Positions 8,765 to 17,280 of a stretch of DNA of 64,000 bases are shown piece after piece. The notes under the pieces were generated by a model. The model was not told the origin of the DNA and ran no database searches. It saw nothing but the letters and a program-made list of their open reading frames with translations. Each line of letters begins with the position of its first letter. Positions within the stretch are counted from its first letter, which is position 1. Source of the stretch: Clostridia bacterium (GTDB lineage: Bacteria > Bacillota > Clostridia > Lachnospirales > Lachnospiraceae); the NCBI GenBank assembly GCA_910575245.1, contig CAJTEN010000003.1, forward strand, positions 62,001 through 126,000, read 5' to 3'. Made by a program: the position numbers and the translations under genes.

Positions 8765-9288
8765 GTCTGAGAAAAAAGTTATTTTTATTGCTGGATATTG
8801 TAGGGATCATTGTGCTGGTTTTGGCCGATCAGTTTACAAAGAGCCTGGCGGTGGCCCATCTGAAAGATAAGCCTGCGTTCAATATTATCAGTGGTGTTCT
8901 TGAACTGAATTATCTTGAAAATAAAGGCGCCGCTTTCGGTATGCTGCAGAACCAGAAGGCCTTTTTCATATTTGTGGCAGTGGTTATTCTCAGTGTTATC
9001 GGATATGTATTGTATAAGATGCCTGATGAAAAGAAATACAGGCTGCTGCATGTATTGCTGAGCCTGATCGCTGCGGGCGCCATAGGCAACATGATCGACA
9101 GAATACGGCTGGATTATGTGGTGGATTTTATCTATTTTGTGTTGATTAATTTTCCGATTTTCAACGTGGCAGATATCTATGTGTCGGTATCCACGGTGGC
9201 TTTAGTGATTCTGCTTCTATTTGTTTATAAGGAAAATGATTTGAATTTCATCAGTTTTAAACAGAAGAGATTCCGGGAACTGAAGTAG
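8761..9288 (+). CDS. lspA: Lipoprotein signal peptidase (signal peptidase II)
   Basis: LspA is an aspartyl protease in the membrane that cleaves prolipoprotein signal peptides after lipidation. Four hydrophobic segments are visible in 175 residues. The catalytic aspartates are Asp122 (in VVDFIYF) and Asp138 (in FNVADIYV); the conserved DQFTK (near 23) and NKGAAFG (near 54) segments are also present. It overlaps aroB by 4 bases and is followed by the RluD-type gene, the common lspA-rluD pairing of Firmicutes. Confidence 0.96.
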   Translation: MSLRKKLFLLLDIVGIIVLVLADQFTKSLAVAHLKDKPAFNIISGVLELNYLENKGAAFGMLQNQKAFFIFVAVVILSVIGYVLYKMPDEKKYRLLHVLLSLIAAGAIGNMIDRIRLDYVVDFIYFVLINFPIFNVADIYVSVSTVALVILLLFVYKENDLNFISFKQKRFRELK

Positions 9289-9309
9289 TTAGTGATTAGG
9301 GAAATATCT

Positions 9310-10218
9310 ATGGAACAGTTCATTTACCAAATCGGCCTGGAAGAGGCTGATGAAAGGCTGGATAAGTGGATCAGCAGTGTATTGCCAAAGTTGTCCCGCT
9401 CTTATATCCAGAAATGCATTAAAGAGAATGATGTACTGGTTAATTTAAAACCGCAGAAAGCGAGTTATCGTCTTAAATTGGAGGATGAGATCGTATTTTC
9501 CGTTCCGGAAGCCGTAGAGCCTGTTATTGAGGCGGAGAATATTCCGCTTTCTGTCTTATATGAGGACGAGGATGTACTGGTGGTGGATAAACCGAAGGGG
9601 ATGGTAGTGCATCCGGCGCCCGGCCATTACAGCGGCACGCTGGTGAATGCGGTGATGTACCACTGCCGGGATCATCTTTCCGGTATCAACGGTGTAATGC
9701 GCCCTGGAATTGTACATCGAATCGACAGGGACACTACGGGATCCCTGATCATCTGTAAAAATGACCATGCGCACAGGGAGATTGCCGCGCAGCTTAAGGA
9801 TCATACCATCACACGTAAATACAGAGCGATCGTACATGGCGTTCTGAAGAAGGACAGAGGTGTAGTAGATGCACCTGTCGGCAGGGATCCGAAAGAGCGC
9901 AAGAGGATGGCGGTCAATGAGAAGACAGGCAGACATGCAGTGACGCATTATCTTGTGTTACAGCGTTTTCAGGAATATACTTACATCGAATGTGAGCTTG
10001 AAACAGGACGTACTCACCAGATCCGCGTGCATATGGCTTATATCGGGCACCCGTTGCTGGGAGACGCAGTCTATTGCCACAAGAAAGAGCCGTATCATTT
10101 AGAAGGACAGACGCTGCATGCCATGGTTCTCGGCTTTATGCACCCGTCCACTGACCGCTATCTGGAGGTGACCGCGCCGCTGCCGGCATATTTTGAGCAT
10201 CTGCTGCATATTCTGTAG
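9310..10218 (+). CDS. RluA/RluD family ribosomal pseudouridine synthase
   Basis: The protein converts uridines to pseudouridine, most probably in 23S rRNA. An S4 RNA-binding domain occupies about residues 10-70, followed by the catalytic domain with the signature HRIDRDTTGSL containing the catalytic aspartate and the GRTHQIRVHM motif. The frame extends to a GTG at 9292, but the ATG at 9310 has a better-placed AGGGAAA. The position after lspA resembles Bacillus ylyB. The exact target uridine cannot be read from sequence. Confidence 0.92.
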   Translation: MEQFIYQIGLEEADERLDKWISSVLPKLSRSYIQKCIKENDVLVNLKPQKASYRLKLEDEIVFSVPEAVEPVIEAENIPLSVLYEDEDVLVVDKPKGMVVHPAPGHYSGTLVNAVMYHCRDHLSGINGVMRPGIVHRIDRDTTGSLIICKNDHAHREIAAQLKDHTITRKYRAIVHGVLKKDRGVVDAPVGRDPKERKRMAVNEKTGRHAVTHYLVLQRFQEYTYIECELETGRTHQIRVHMAYIGHPLLGDAVYCHKKEPYHLEGQTLHAMVLGFMHPSTDRYLEVTAPLPAYFEHLLHIL

Positions 10219-10350
10219 GAAACAAGTATCGTTGGTAATTGAGATAAAGCGAATAGATATACATTAATTTGGCATATTATGCATAAAAAGATTGTATTTT
10301 TCGCTTTAATGTGGTAAATTTATAAAGAAAATATAAAGTCGTTATTTGGC

Positions 10351-10384
10351 ATACAGAAATGAAGATTTTTGATTTCTGTATAAT
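10351..10384 (+). promoter_or_regulatory. Palindrome overlapping a -10 box upstream of the 10403 gene
   Basis: ATACAGAAAT (10351-10360) and ATTTCTGTAT (10372-10381) form a perfect 10-bp inverted repeat. Its right arm runs into TATAAT at 10379-10384, the likely -10 box. No good -35 element is found 16-18 bp upstream. A protein-binding operator or a regulated, activator-dependent promoter is therefore plausible. Confidence 0.55.
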
Positions 10385-10402
10385 AGTACAAAGGGGTATT
10401 AT

Positions 10403-10957
10403 ATGAAAACTGCTGATTATCTTGATCAACTGTTACGGAAATACTCGGGTACATTTGATATCTATCAGCCATATGTTATTCATGGTAAAGAGTACCCTGC
10501 GTATGGGTACTTTTTTTCACATATAGAAAAATATGTTCTGGTCAGGGAAGCTAATATGTGGTCTGCGGACAGCTATGAGCACGTTCTGTTTATCGAAACA
10601 CCGGAGGTGAACCGCTCTGTGATTGATGAGTCATATCGTCTGGTGAAAGAATATATGGAACCCGTATTGGTCCGTAAAGGAGCAGAAGTTCCGGCAGAGG
10701 GACATATGTACAGTTATCTGACAATCGGCCTGATTGCAGAAAGGCCTCTTTCCGAAGAAATGAAGAAGGCAGTTAAGCATTTTAAATTTGAAAAAGGATA
10801 CCGCTTTCAAGTACGGGGATTTTCTCAGGCTCATATCGTATGTGCCACGATGGAAGATGAAAGAGTCTACACGAATTATGTAGGCCGCAAATCTGCCAAA
10901 ATGTACAAGGATAATTTTCGGGACGTTCGGGAGGGGAAACCAGAAATATGCTTATAG
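10403..10957 (+). CDS. Conserved protein of unknown function upstream of cstA
   Basis: This 184-residue soluble protein has no signal peptide or membrane segment. It is rich in aromatic residues and has an alpha/beta pattern. I do not recognise a motif that gives a function. The ATG at 10403 follows AAAGGGG. It is 112 bases upstream of cstA on the same strand with no terminator seen between, so it may be cotranscribed with cstA. The promoter region carries a perfect 10-bp palindrome. Confidence 0.75.
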   Translation: MKTADYLDQLLRKYSGTFDIYQPYVIHGKEYPAYGYFFSHIEKYVLVREANMWSADSYEHVLFIETPEVNRSVIDESYRLVKEYMEPVLVRKGAEVPAEGHMYSYLTIGLIAERPLSEEMKKAVKHFKFEKGYRFQVRGFSQAHIVCATMEDERVYTNYVGRKSAKMYKDNFRDVREGKPEICL

Positions 10958-11068
10958 GATAGAGCAATCTATTTCATATAAGAAAGGCTGATTTCAATTT
11001 TCGGAGAAATGATGCATGCCGCAGATTGATATCGGTACAAAAGAATCTATCAATAGGAGGGAATTAGT

Positions 11069-12724
11069 GTGAACTCAGTAGTATTAATCTTACTGGCTAT
11101 TGTAATCTTCGTTGTAGCTTATCTTACATACGGCAGATACTTAGCCAAAACGTGGGGCATTGATCCTGCACGTAAAACGCCTGCCCATGAGTTGGAGGAT
11201 GGCGTTGACTATTGTCCTGCCAAGACTCCGGTTTTGATGGGACATCATTTTTCATCCATAGCCGGCGCCGGCCCGATCAATGGCCCGATTCAGGCAGCAT
11301 TCTTTGGATGGCTTCCGTGTTTCTTATGGATTGTAATCGGTGGTATTTTCTTCGGCGCCGTTCAGGATTTCGGTTCTATTTTCGTATCGATCCGTCATGA
11401 GGGTAAATCTCTCGGTGAAGTTATCGAAGAGAATATCGGTCATAAGAGCAGGGTCCTTTTTACCGTATTTGCATGGCTTGTATTATTGCTCGTTATTGCA
11501 GCTTTTGCTGATATCGTAGCGAATTCGTTCACGGGAAGCGACGCAAACGGATCAGTAGCAACGGCATCTTTGCTGTTCATTCCGCTTGCTATAGCATTTG
11601 GTTTTTTTGTATACAGGAAGAATGCACCTATGGCAGTTGCATCTGTGATCGGTGTGATTCTTCTGGCTGCCTGTGTTGCAGTCGGCCTTGCATTCCCGAT
11701 CGTTCTTTCCAAGAACTTCTGGCTTGCATTTGTATTCATTTATATAATGATTGCGTCTGTGACACCTGTGTGGATCCTGCTGCAGCCGAGAGATTATTTG
11801 AGCTCGTTCCTGCTTTATTTCATGATGATAGCTGCAATTATCGGTATTTTTGCAGCACATCCTGCAGTTGAGATTCCTGCCTTCATCGGATTCCATGTTG
11901 GCAGCAGTTACTTGTTCCCAACATTGTTCATCACCATTGCGTGCGGCGCTATTTCCGGTTTCCATTCCCTGATAGGCTCCGGAACAACGTCAAAGCAGTT
12001 GGATAATGAGAAGGATGCCCTGTTAGTAGGATATGGCTCCATGCTGATCGAATGTGTACTTGCGGTTATTTCTCTGATCGCAGTAGCAACTCTTACTGTG
12101 GACGGCCAGTTTGCAGCAGCAGGCTATGCGTCTCCGACAGTTGTATTTGCAACAGCCATTTCCGGATTTTTTGCTACAATAGGTCTTCCGGAAGTAGCGG
12201 TATCCGCAACCTATACGATTATTTCACTGGCAGTATCGTGTTTCTGTCTGACATCACTGGATACGGGTACTAGACTTGGACGTTTTATGTTCCAGGAATT
12301 ATTTGCCGGAACAGAGACAGGCAAGAAGATGAAGCTTGATAATATGTATGTGGCAACAATTATCACAGCTGTTTGCGGCTTTGCTCTCTGCCTGGCAGGT
12401 TATGCGAAAGTATGGCCGTTGTTTGGTGCATGTAACCAGCTGGTAGCCGTACCTGCTTTCCTGGCGGTGGGCACATATCTTAAGAAACATAACAGGAATA
12501 ATAAGATGCTGTATATCCCGATTATATTCATGTCTGCAGCAACGCTTGTATCTCTGTTCTTCTCCTTCAAGAACAATCTTGTTGCGCTGATGGGCGGCGG
12601 ATTAGACAAAACAGCAATCTTCACGAATGTTCTGCAAGATGTTATTATTGTTCCGATCGTTATTCTGGCCGTTATACTTCTGATCGACGGTGGTAAGGTT
12701 CTGTGGGGGAAACAGACGAGATGA
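11069..12724 (+). CDS. cstA: CstA family peptide/pyruvate permease
   Basis: This is a carbon-starvation CstA family transporter; characterised relatives import peptides or pyruvate. The 551 residues contain about 15 hydrophobic segments and belong to the shorter Firmicutes-type CstA. The family-typical GHHFSSIAGAGPINGP is near residue 58, and a Gly/Ser-rich GFHSLIGSGTTSKQLDNE segment is around 305. The start is GTG at 11069, with AGGAGG at 11055-11060. No BtsSR/YpdAB-type two-component system is adjacent. Confidence 0.92.
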   Translation: MNSVVLILLAIVIFVVAYLTYGRYLAKTWGIDPARKTPAHELEDGVDYCPAKTPVLMGHHFSSIAGAGPINGPIQAAFFGWLPCFLWIVIGGIFFGAVQDFGSIFVSIRHEGKSLGEVIEENIGHKSRVLFTVFAWLVLLLVIAAFADIVANSFTGSDANGSVATASLLFIPLAIAFGFFVYRKNAPMAVASVIGVILLAACVAVGLAFPIVLSKNFWLAFVFIYIMIASVTPVWILLQPRDYLSSFLLYFMMIAAIIGIFAAHPAVEIPAFIGFHVGSSYLFPTLFITIACGAISGFHSLIGSGTTSKQLDNEKDALLVGYGSMLIECVLAVISLIAVATLTVDGQFAAAGYASPTVVFATAISGFFATIGLPEVAVSATYTIISLAVSCFCLTSLDTGTRLGRFMFQELFAGTETGKKMKLDNMYVATIITAVCGFALCLAGYAKVWPLFGACNQLVAVPAFLAVGTYLKKHNRNNKMLYIPIIFMSAATLVSLFFSFKNNLVALMGGGLDKTAIFTNVLQDVIIVPIVILAVILLIDGGKVLWGKQTR

Positions 12725-12768
12725 AATACATAAATGATTTCATGGTATAATGAAATTAATTTCATATC

Positions 12769-12873
12769 TTATAGTAAACGACATAACAAATTTTTGTTTC
12801 CGGCTCTTGTCGGAGCCATATACGGAAGCACCGGCAAGGCCGAAAACGAAATTTCTAATGTCGTTAACTATAA
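12769..12873. repeat. 105-bp palindromic MITE-like element
   Basis: The two ends are imperfect inverted repeats of about 38 bp. The left arm starts TTATAGTAAACGACAT; the right arm is the reverse complement of a sequence starting TTATAGTTAACGACAT. The centre holds smaller hairpins (GGCTC with GAGCC). No transposase is present. Related end sequences occur at 40020-40048 and 57648-57663. It lies just downstream of cstA. Confidence 0.65.
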
Positions 12874-12888
12874 TAAAATAAGAAAGAT

Positions 12889-12927
12889 GGAAAGCACATC
12901 TGCAAATAACCTGCAGATGTGCTTTCC
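12889..12927. other. Perfect 16-bp hairpin without T tract
   Basis: GGAAAGCACATCTGCA (12889-12904) and its exact reverse complement (12912-12927) flank a 7-nt loop. There is no U run on either strand, so it is not a canonical terminator. It may stabilise the 3' end of the cstA transcript or be part of the adjoining repeat region. No gene is present between 12725 and 13160. Confidence 0.7.
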
Positions 12928-12967
12928 TGAATATAGAGAAAACAGGAAGCTGAAAACAATATCTGAT

Positions 12968-12992
12968 GAAGTCCTGGGCTGAAGTGTTGCAA
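12968..12992 (-). repeat. Dispersed repeat, AACAGTTCAGCC family (copy 2, inverted)
   Basis: Read on the minus strand, this matches the longer subtype seen at 16448 and 47885. It shares a GTTGC/GTTAC end followed by CAGCCCAGGA-type sequence. Confidence 0.45.
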
Positions 12993-13018
12993 AATTAACA
13001 AAAGTGTTTAAAGATTAT

Positions 13019-13047
13019 TTGCTTTTTGTGTAGAAAATGTATATAAT
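13019..13047 (+). promoter_or_regulatory. SigA-type promoter for the cytidylate-kinase-like gene
   Basis: TTGCTT (13019-13024), a 17-bp spacer and a perfect TATAAT (13042-13047) lie about 110 bases upstream of the start at 13161. Confidence 0.75.
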
Positions 13048-13160
13048 ATAAATGTAAGTACATTTATTTATCCCTGCTGCATGTTCGTTAATGAAATGCG
13101 TAACTATTTGTAATATGAAGTAAAGAGGATAAAATCTAAGAACAGAAAGGATGATGCTTT

Positions 13161-13787
13161 ATGAATACAATTATTACAATCGGGCGTCAGTTTGGTTCCG
13201 GCGGTCGTGAAATCGGAAAGAAAGTCGCTGAATATTTCGGAATCAAATTTTATGATAAGGATTTATTGACGCGGGCAGCGAAAGAGAGCGGTTTCTGTGA
13301 AGAAATGATACAGAGCCATGATGAACGGCCTACGAATTCCTTCCTTTATAATTTGGTTATGGATACGTATTCCTTCGGCTATAATTCTTCTTCCTTTGTA
13401 GATATGCCGATCAGCCATAAAGTTTTTCTGGCACAGTTTGATACAATCAAGAAGATAGCCAGTGAAGGTCCATGCGTTATAGTCGGAAGATGTGCCGATT
13501 ACGCGCTGCATGATTATCAGAATTGTCTGCACCTTTTTATCCTTGCAGACAGAGACCTGAGAGTGAAGCGCATTATGGAACGTTATGACGATGTTACTTC
13601 CGAGCAGAAGGCTATTGATATGATCACTAAGAAGGATAAACAGCGTCAGAGCTATTATAACTATTATTCTTCCAAGAAGTGGGGACGTTCGGAGAGCTAT
13701 GATTTGTCTATCAACAGCGGTGTTCTGGGAATAGACGGATCGGTGAAGCTGATTACTCAGTTCGTTGAGGATTTTGAGAGCAGATAA
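13161..13787 (+). CDS. Cytidylate kinase-like protein
   Basis: This is a P-loop nucleotide kinase of the cytidylate_kin2 type found in many Clostridia, separate from the essential Cmk. The N-terminal MNTIITIGRQFGSGGREIGKKV carries a modified Walker A (GRQFGSGGREIG at residues 8-19), and YDKDLL follows near 33. VIVGRCADYAL near residue 110 is also typical. The substrate is not established. The 208-residue gene is monocistronic, with a promoter at 13019-13047 and a terminator right after it. Confidence 0.87.
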   Translation: MNTIITIGRQFGSGGREIGKKVAEYFGIKFYDKDLLTRAAKESGFCEEMIQSHDERPTNSFLYNLVMDTYSFGYNSSSFVDMPISHKVFLAQFDTIKKIASEGPCVIVGRCADYALHDYQNCLHLFILADRDLRVKRIMERYDDVTSEQKAIDMITKKDKQRQSYYNYYSSKKWGRSESYDLSINSGVLGIDGSVKLITQFVEDFESR

Positions 13788-13826
13788 GATGTAAGAATTT
13801 GGTGTATGTTATAACCGGAAATATGT

Positions 13827-13868
13827 AGTGAGCAGGTAGATTTACAGATAAGCCTGCTCACTTTTTCT
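13827..13868 (+). terminator. Terminator after the cytidylate-kinase-like gene
   Basis: AGTGAGCAGG (13827-13836) pairs with CCTGCTCACT (13853-13862), followed by TTTTCTTTT. Confidence 0.85.
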
Positions 13869-13887
13869 TTTCTGTCTGATATACAAG

Positions 13888-14060
13888 TTTAGTTAAGTCT
13901 ATACACAGCGTCTGATATGATAGGATTCTCCTTAGGACCGTAGGAAAACGCAGGTACTTAATGAGGTTTTCCACGAATTTAGTACCGTTGCGTTTGGAAC
14001 CGAGCGAAAGCGCGTCCTTAGGAGATTCCTATCATGTCAGGCGCGTCCGGCTTAACTTAA
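13888..14060. repeat. 173-bp multi-arm palindromic element
   Basis: A long imperfect hairpin fills the gap between two convergent genes. Outer arms 13888-13897 and 14051-14060 pair (AGTTAAG with CTTAACT). A central 21-bp arm at 13918-13938 pairs with 14014-14034 at 19 of 21 positions. An inner hairpin pairs AAACGCA (13946-13952) with TGCGTTT (13989-13995) and GGTACT (13953-13958) with AGTACC (13981-13986). The apical part contains GAGGTTTTCCACG. No convincing gene or ribosome binding site is present. It could be a mobile palindrome, a structured RNA, or both. Confidence 0.7.
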
Positions 14061-14279
14061 TGATATTGATTCACAGCTTCCAGCTGCTCATAGTAATGGT
14101 ATTTCCGGAGGTCATGCGCATTTCAGGTCACCTGCAATTATATTGTTTTTATTTAGACATTATATGCAGGGATCAGTACGAAGAGCAATATTGGCTGTAT
14201 ATAACTATGCGCAAAACACAAGTTTAACGAATAGTTATGGAGGCGAATCTACATAAAATGTAAAAAGGATGATATATAT
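14061..14279. other. Intergenic stretch with no recognised feature
   Basis: Between the palindromic element and the stop of the minus-strand small membrane protein I see no gene, promoter or repeat. Confidence 0.5.
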
Positions 14280-14531
14280 TTATAATCCTTTACGTTCCCG
14301 ATAATCCTCATTACTGTTATATTTAGTGACATAAGTTCGGTACCCGTTGTCCTGGTCAATGTGTTTAACAGATCTTTTTTTGCCCGAACTTGATCTGAGA
14401 TAATTTTCATGGTAATACCGTACCGTGTCGATTTCTTCCACAGCACGTTTACGTTTCTTAAAGGAATGACGCATGTAAATGTAGATTGCAAATACTATGA
14501 TTACAGTTATGACTAATATACCGCCAGACAT
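14280..14531 (-). CDS. Small single-pass membrane protein
   Basis: The protein is 83 residues, with an N-terminal transmembrane segment at about residues 4-20 followed by a highly basic cytoplasmic tail (KKRKR, then GKKRS). The frame can be extended upstream to 14585, but the ATG at 14531 follows GGGAG and gives a normal membrane-anchor start. It lies 54 bases downstream of dtd on the same strand and is probably cotranscribed with it. I do not recognise the family. Confidence 0.75.
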   Translation of the reverse strand: MSGGILVITVIIVFAIYIYMRHSFKKRKRAVEEIDTVRYYHENYLRSSSGKKRSVKHIDQDNGYRTYVTKYNSNEDYRERKGL

Positions 14532-14585
14532 TTTTCTCCCTTCATTTTTATTATGATTTGTATACAAATTATAATTCAGATCCAA

Positions 14586-15032
14586 TTATAACGTATCAGA
14601 ATCCAGCCAGATTGTAAATGGTCCGTCATTGATTATGGAAACCTTCATGGCTGCGCCGAATTCCCCATGCGCAAGCCCAGGGACATATTCCCGACATCTT
14701 GAGATAATATATTCGTACAGCTCCTCAGCCATATCAGGTTTGCCGGCATTAATGAAAGACGGACGGTTTCCGTGTTTGCAGTCTGCATATAAGGTGAATT
14801 GTGAAATGATTAACAATTCGCCATTGACAGAAGAGAGGTTTAAATTAGTCTTGTCGTTTACATCACTGAAAATACGCAGATGTATCAGCTTATGTAACAT
14901 TTTATCTGCAATTTCCCTGGTATCTGTATTAGAGATGCCGACAAACACACACAATCCCTGGTTAATTGCCCCGACTATCTTTCCGTCTATTGTTACGTTG
15001 GCATTATTTACTCTTTGAATCAGAAATCTCAT
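14586..15032 (-). CDS. dtd: D-aminoacyl-tRNA deacylase
   Basis: Dtd hydrolyses D-aminoacyl-tRNAs (and Gly-tRNA-Ala), a chirality proofreading step. The core motifs SQFTLYAD (near residue 78) and NDGPFT (near the C-terminus) form the active site; the second is a GPFT variant of the more common GPVT. The ATG at 15032 lies inside the end of the upstream permease gene (29-base overlap). A GTG two codons earlier (15038) is an alternative. The 148-residue length is normal. Confidence 0.95.
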   Translation of the reverse strand: MRFLIQRVNNANVTIDGKIVGAINQGLCVFVGISNTDTREIADKMLHKLIHLRIFSDVNDKTNLNLSSVNGELLIISQFTLYADCKHGNRPSFINAGKPDMAEELYEYIISRCREYVPGLAHGEFGAAMKVSIINDGPFTIWLDSDTL

Positions 15033-16311
15033 GGTCACTGCTCTCTTCTTTCTTCTTTTTCTTTTTTACCGGAACATATTTGGTAAATGCCTTCTGTTCA
15101 TCAATCTGTCCTACCGTCATATAAGGCTGTAGATCTGTTGGCAGTTCTCTTTTGCGGAGCGCTCTGTTTACAATTGTTTTAACACCTGCATAGAATACTG
15201 CAAAGATCGGAACGCCGACTACCATGCCGGGAACACCGAACAATCCTCCGAAGATCGTGATCGAGAAGATGACCCAGAAACCGGATAATCCGGTAGAGTC
15301 GCCCAGAATCTTCGGGCCTAAAATATTGCCGTCAAACTGCTGTATAATCAGTATCAAAATAATGAAATACAGAGCCTGCAGCGGATCAACCATCAGTACA
15401 AGCAAAGCGCTTGGAATTCCGCCGATCCATGGACCGAAAAACGGGATAACATTGGTCACGCCGATAATCACGCTTACGAGGATTGCATAGGGAGTACCTA
15501 TAATATTGGTACAAATAAAGCAAATAATGCCGATTATGACGGAATCCACAATCTTGCCCCCGATAAAGCCAATAAATGTACCATGAATAAACCTGAAGGT
15601 GGAAATAACTTCGTTTCCTGTTTTGCGGTCGAACAATGCGTATACAATCTTTTTCGCCTGTCCAGCAAACTTCTCTTTACTGCCGAGTACATAGATGGAA
15701 ATAATAAAGCCAATGATAAAATTCCAGAATGCCTTGAAAATGCCGATTACACTTAAGGATAATGTCTTAACCAGCCCGTTGATATTAGGCAGCAGATTGG
15801 TGTCAAAATAATCCAGAAGCTTAGGCGAATATTGTACAAGGAACTCGTCAACAGTCTGTTCCAGATCGGGATTGTTTTTCATAAGGCCCAGCGCCCAGTG
15901 GTTGAGATTGTTGATATAAATCGGGAACTGGAAGATAATACTTTGAATACTGCGGATTACTTCCGGAATAATCAATCCGAAGAACTCGACCAAAACGATT
16001 AAAATCAAAATAACCGTCACAAGAATCGATAAGCCTCGTATCCGTTTCCCACTCTTTGCATTGACGGGTAATCTGGCCTTCCTGTAAAGCGGTTCGATTA
16101 TCTTACTTTCAATCTTATTCAGAATCGGCGTCATGAGATATGCCAATATGAAACCGTCAATGATAGGCATGGAAATTCCGATTATTGTGCTTATTCCACT
16201 GGAAAAGCTGGATCTGTGAAATAAAATGTAATAGAATAAAATACTTGCCACTATTACCAGAAATGCGGTAACACCCCAATAAATATATTTTTTGTCAATT
16301 CTGAATTTCAT
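15004..16311 (-). CDS. AI-2E family (PerM/YdbI-like) membrane protein
   Basis: This 435-residue polytopic protein has about eight hydrophobic segments and the family-typical [21 protein letters not shown] loop (near residue 300) and [20 protein letters not shown] block. Members are called AI-2 exporters, but many act as putative permeases or Na+/H+ antiporters, so the substrate is open. The C-terminus is lysine-rich ([10 protein letters not shown]). It is the first gene of a minus-strand unit with dtd. Confidence 0.9.
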   Translation of the reverse strand: MKFRIDKKYIYWGVTAFLVIVASILFYYILFHRSSFSSGISTIIGISMPIIDGFILAYLMTPILNKIESKIIEPLYRKARLPVNAKSGKRIRGLSILVTVILILIVLVEFFGLIIPEVIRSIQSIIFQFPIYINNLNHWALGLMKNNPDLEQTVDEFLVQYSPKLLDYFDTNLLPNINGLVKTLSLSVIGIFKAFWNFIIGFIISIYVLGSKEKFAGQAKKIVYALFDRKTGNEVISTFRFIHGTFIGFIGGKIVDSVIIGIICFICTNIIGTPYAILVSVIIGVTNVIPFFGPWIGGIPSALLVLMVDPLQALYFIILILIIQQFDGNILGPKILGDSTGLSGFWVIFSITIFGGLFGVPGMVVGVPIFAVFYAGVKTIVNRALRKRELPTDLQPYMTVGQIDEQKAFTKYVPVKKKKKKEESSDHEISDSKSK

Positions 16312-16447
16312 GCCTGTAACTACACTCCTTTGATATACTTGCGTTTCATGTCTAGTATACCATTTTTTTCACAATATGTATTAATTTTTATAAAAAATTA
16401 ATGCTATCTGAACAAATATTCTGTATAATAAATCTGTTATAATTTTA

Positions 16448-16480
16448 TGCAACAGTTCAGCCAGGATTTTGCATTTATTG
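16448..16480 (+). repeat. Dispersed repeat, AACAGTTCAGCC family (copy 3, long subtype)
   Basis: GCAACAGTTCAGCC is followed by AGGATTTTGCATTTATTG, nearly identical to the copy at 47885. It falls in the leader of ttcA and would be translated only if the gene started too early. Confidence 0.6.
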
Positions 16481-16563
16481 AAAAAAGTTGCATTTGGTAC
16501 AAAATCCGCAACAGGGAAGCCGGCAAAACAGTTATGCACAATATGCAGGAATTGAGGAAGAGC

Positions 16564-17280
16564 ATGAAACTACAGCAAATTTACAGTCTTACACGCAAAG
16601 CCATAGACGATTATCATATGATTATGCCCGGGGATAAGATTGCCATCGGTATCTCCGGTGGTAAGGACAGTCTTACCCTGCTCTATGCGCTGCAGGGATT
16701 GCGGCGATTCTATCCGGCTCCTTTCGAGATCTGTGCCGTGACGATTGATCTGGGATTTGATAATCTGAATCTGGACAGGATCAGAGAACTCTGTGCATTG
16801 CTTGATGTCGAATATCATATTATAAAAACCGATATCGGCAAGATTATATTTGAGGATCGCAGAGAAAGCAATCCCTGTTCTCTGTGTGCCAAGATGCGCA
16901 AGGGAGCCCTGAATGATGCCATGAAGGCCGCAGGCTGCAATAAAGTGGCTTATGCCCACCACAAAGATGATGTGGTGGAAACGATGATGATGTCATTGAT
17001 TTATGAAGGACGGTTTCATACATTCCGTCCGGTCACTTATCTGGACCGCACTGATATTACAGTTATCCGTCCGCTTATCTATATGAATGAGGCGGATGTA
17101 ATCGGGTTCGTCCATAAATATGATATCCCTGTAGTTAAGAGCCCCTGCCCCGCTGACGGGCATACCAAGCGGGAATATATTAAGAAGCTTGTTCGGGAAA
17201 TAAACCTGGAAACATCTGGCGTGAAGGAGAGAATGTTTACGGCGGTTCAAAATGGGAAGCTGGAAGGATGGGAATTATAA
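16564..17280 (+). CDS. ttcA: TtcA-like tRNA 2-thiolation protein
   Basis: This is a PP-loop ATPase of the TtcA/TilS superfamily. TtcA adds sulfur to cytidine 32 of tRNA using an Fe-S cluster. The PP-loop SGGKDS is at residues 31-36 and the cluster-type CxxC motif (SNPCSLCAKMRKG) is near 101-104, with another Cys in SPCPADGH near the C-terminus. The reading frame is open from 16447, but that segment is a dispersed repeat. The ATG at 16564, with GAGGAAG just upstream, gives the proper 238-residue protein. Its stop overlaps the ATG of xerS. Confidence 0.9.
   Translation: MKLQQIYSLTRKAIDDYHMIMPGDKIAIGISGGKDSLTLLYALQGLRRFYPAPFEICAVTIDLGFDNLNLDRIRELCALLDVEYHIIKTDIGKIIFEDRRESNPCSLCAKMRKGALNDAMKAAGCNKVAYAHHKDDVVETMMMSLIYEGRFHTFRPVTYLDRTDITVIRPLIYMNEADVIGFVHKYDIPVVKSPCPADGHTKREYIKKLVREINLETSGVKERMFTAVQNGKLEGWEL

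Noticed and set aside
12734-12982. 82-codon reading frame after cstA
   Set aside because: It runs through the palindromic element, the 16-bp hairpin and a dispersed repeat, has no ribosome binding site and no protein-like pattern.
13961-14227. 88-codon reading frame
   Set aside because: It starts in the apical part of the large palindrome and has no ribosome binding site.
16447-16563. N-terminal extension of ttcA
   Set aside because: The segment is a dispersed repeat and lies before the ribosome binding site of the proper start.
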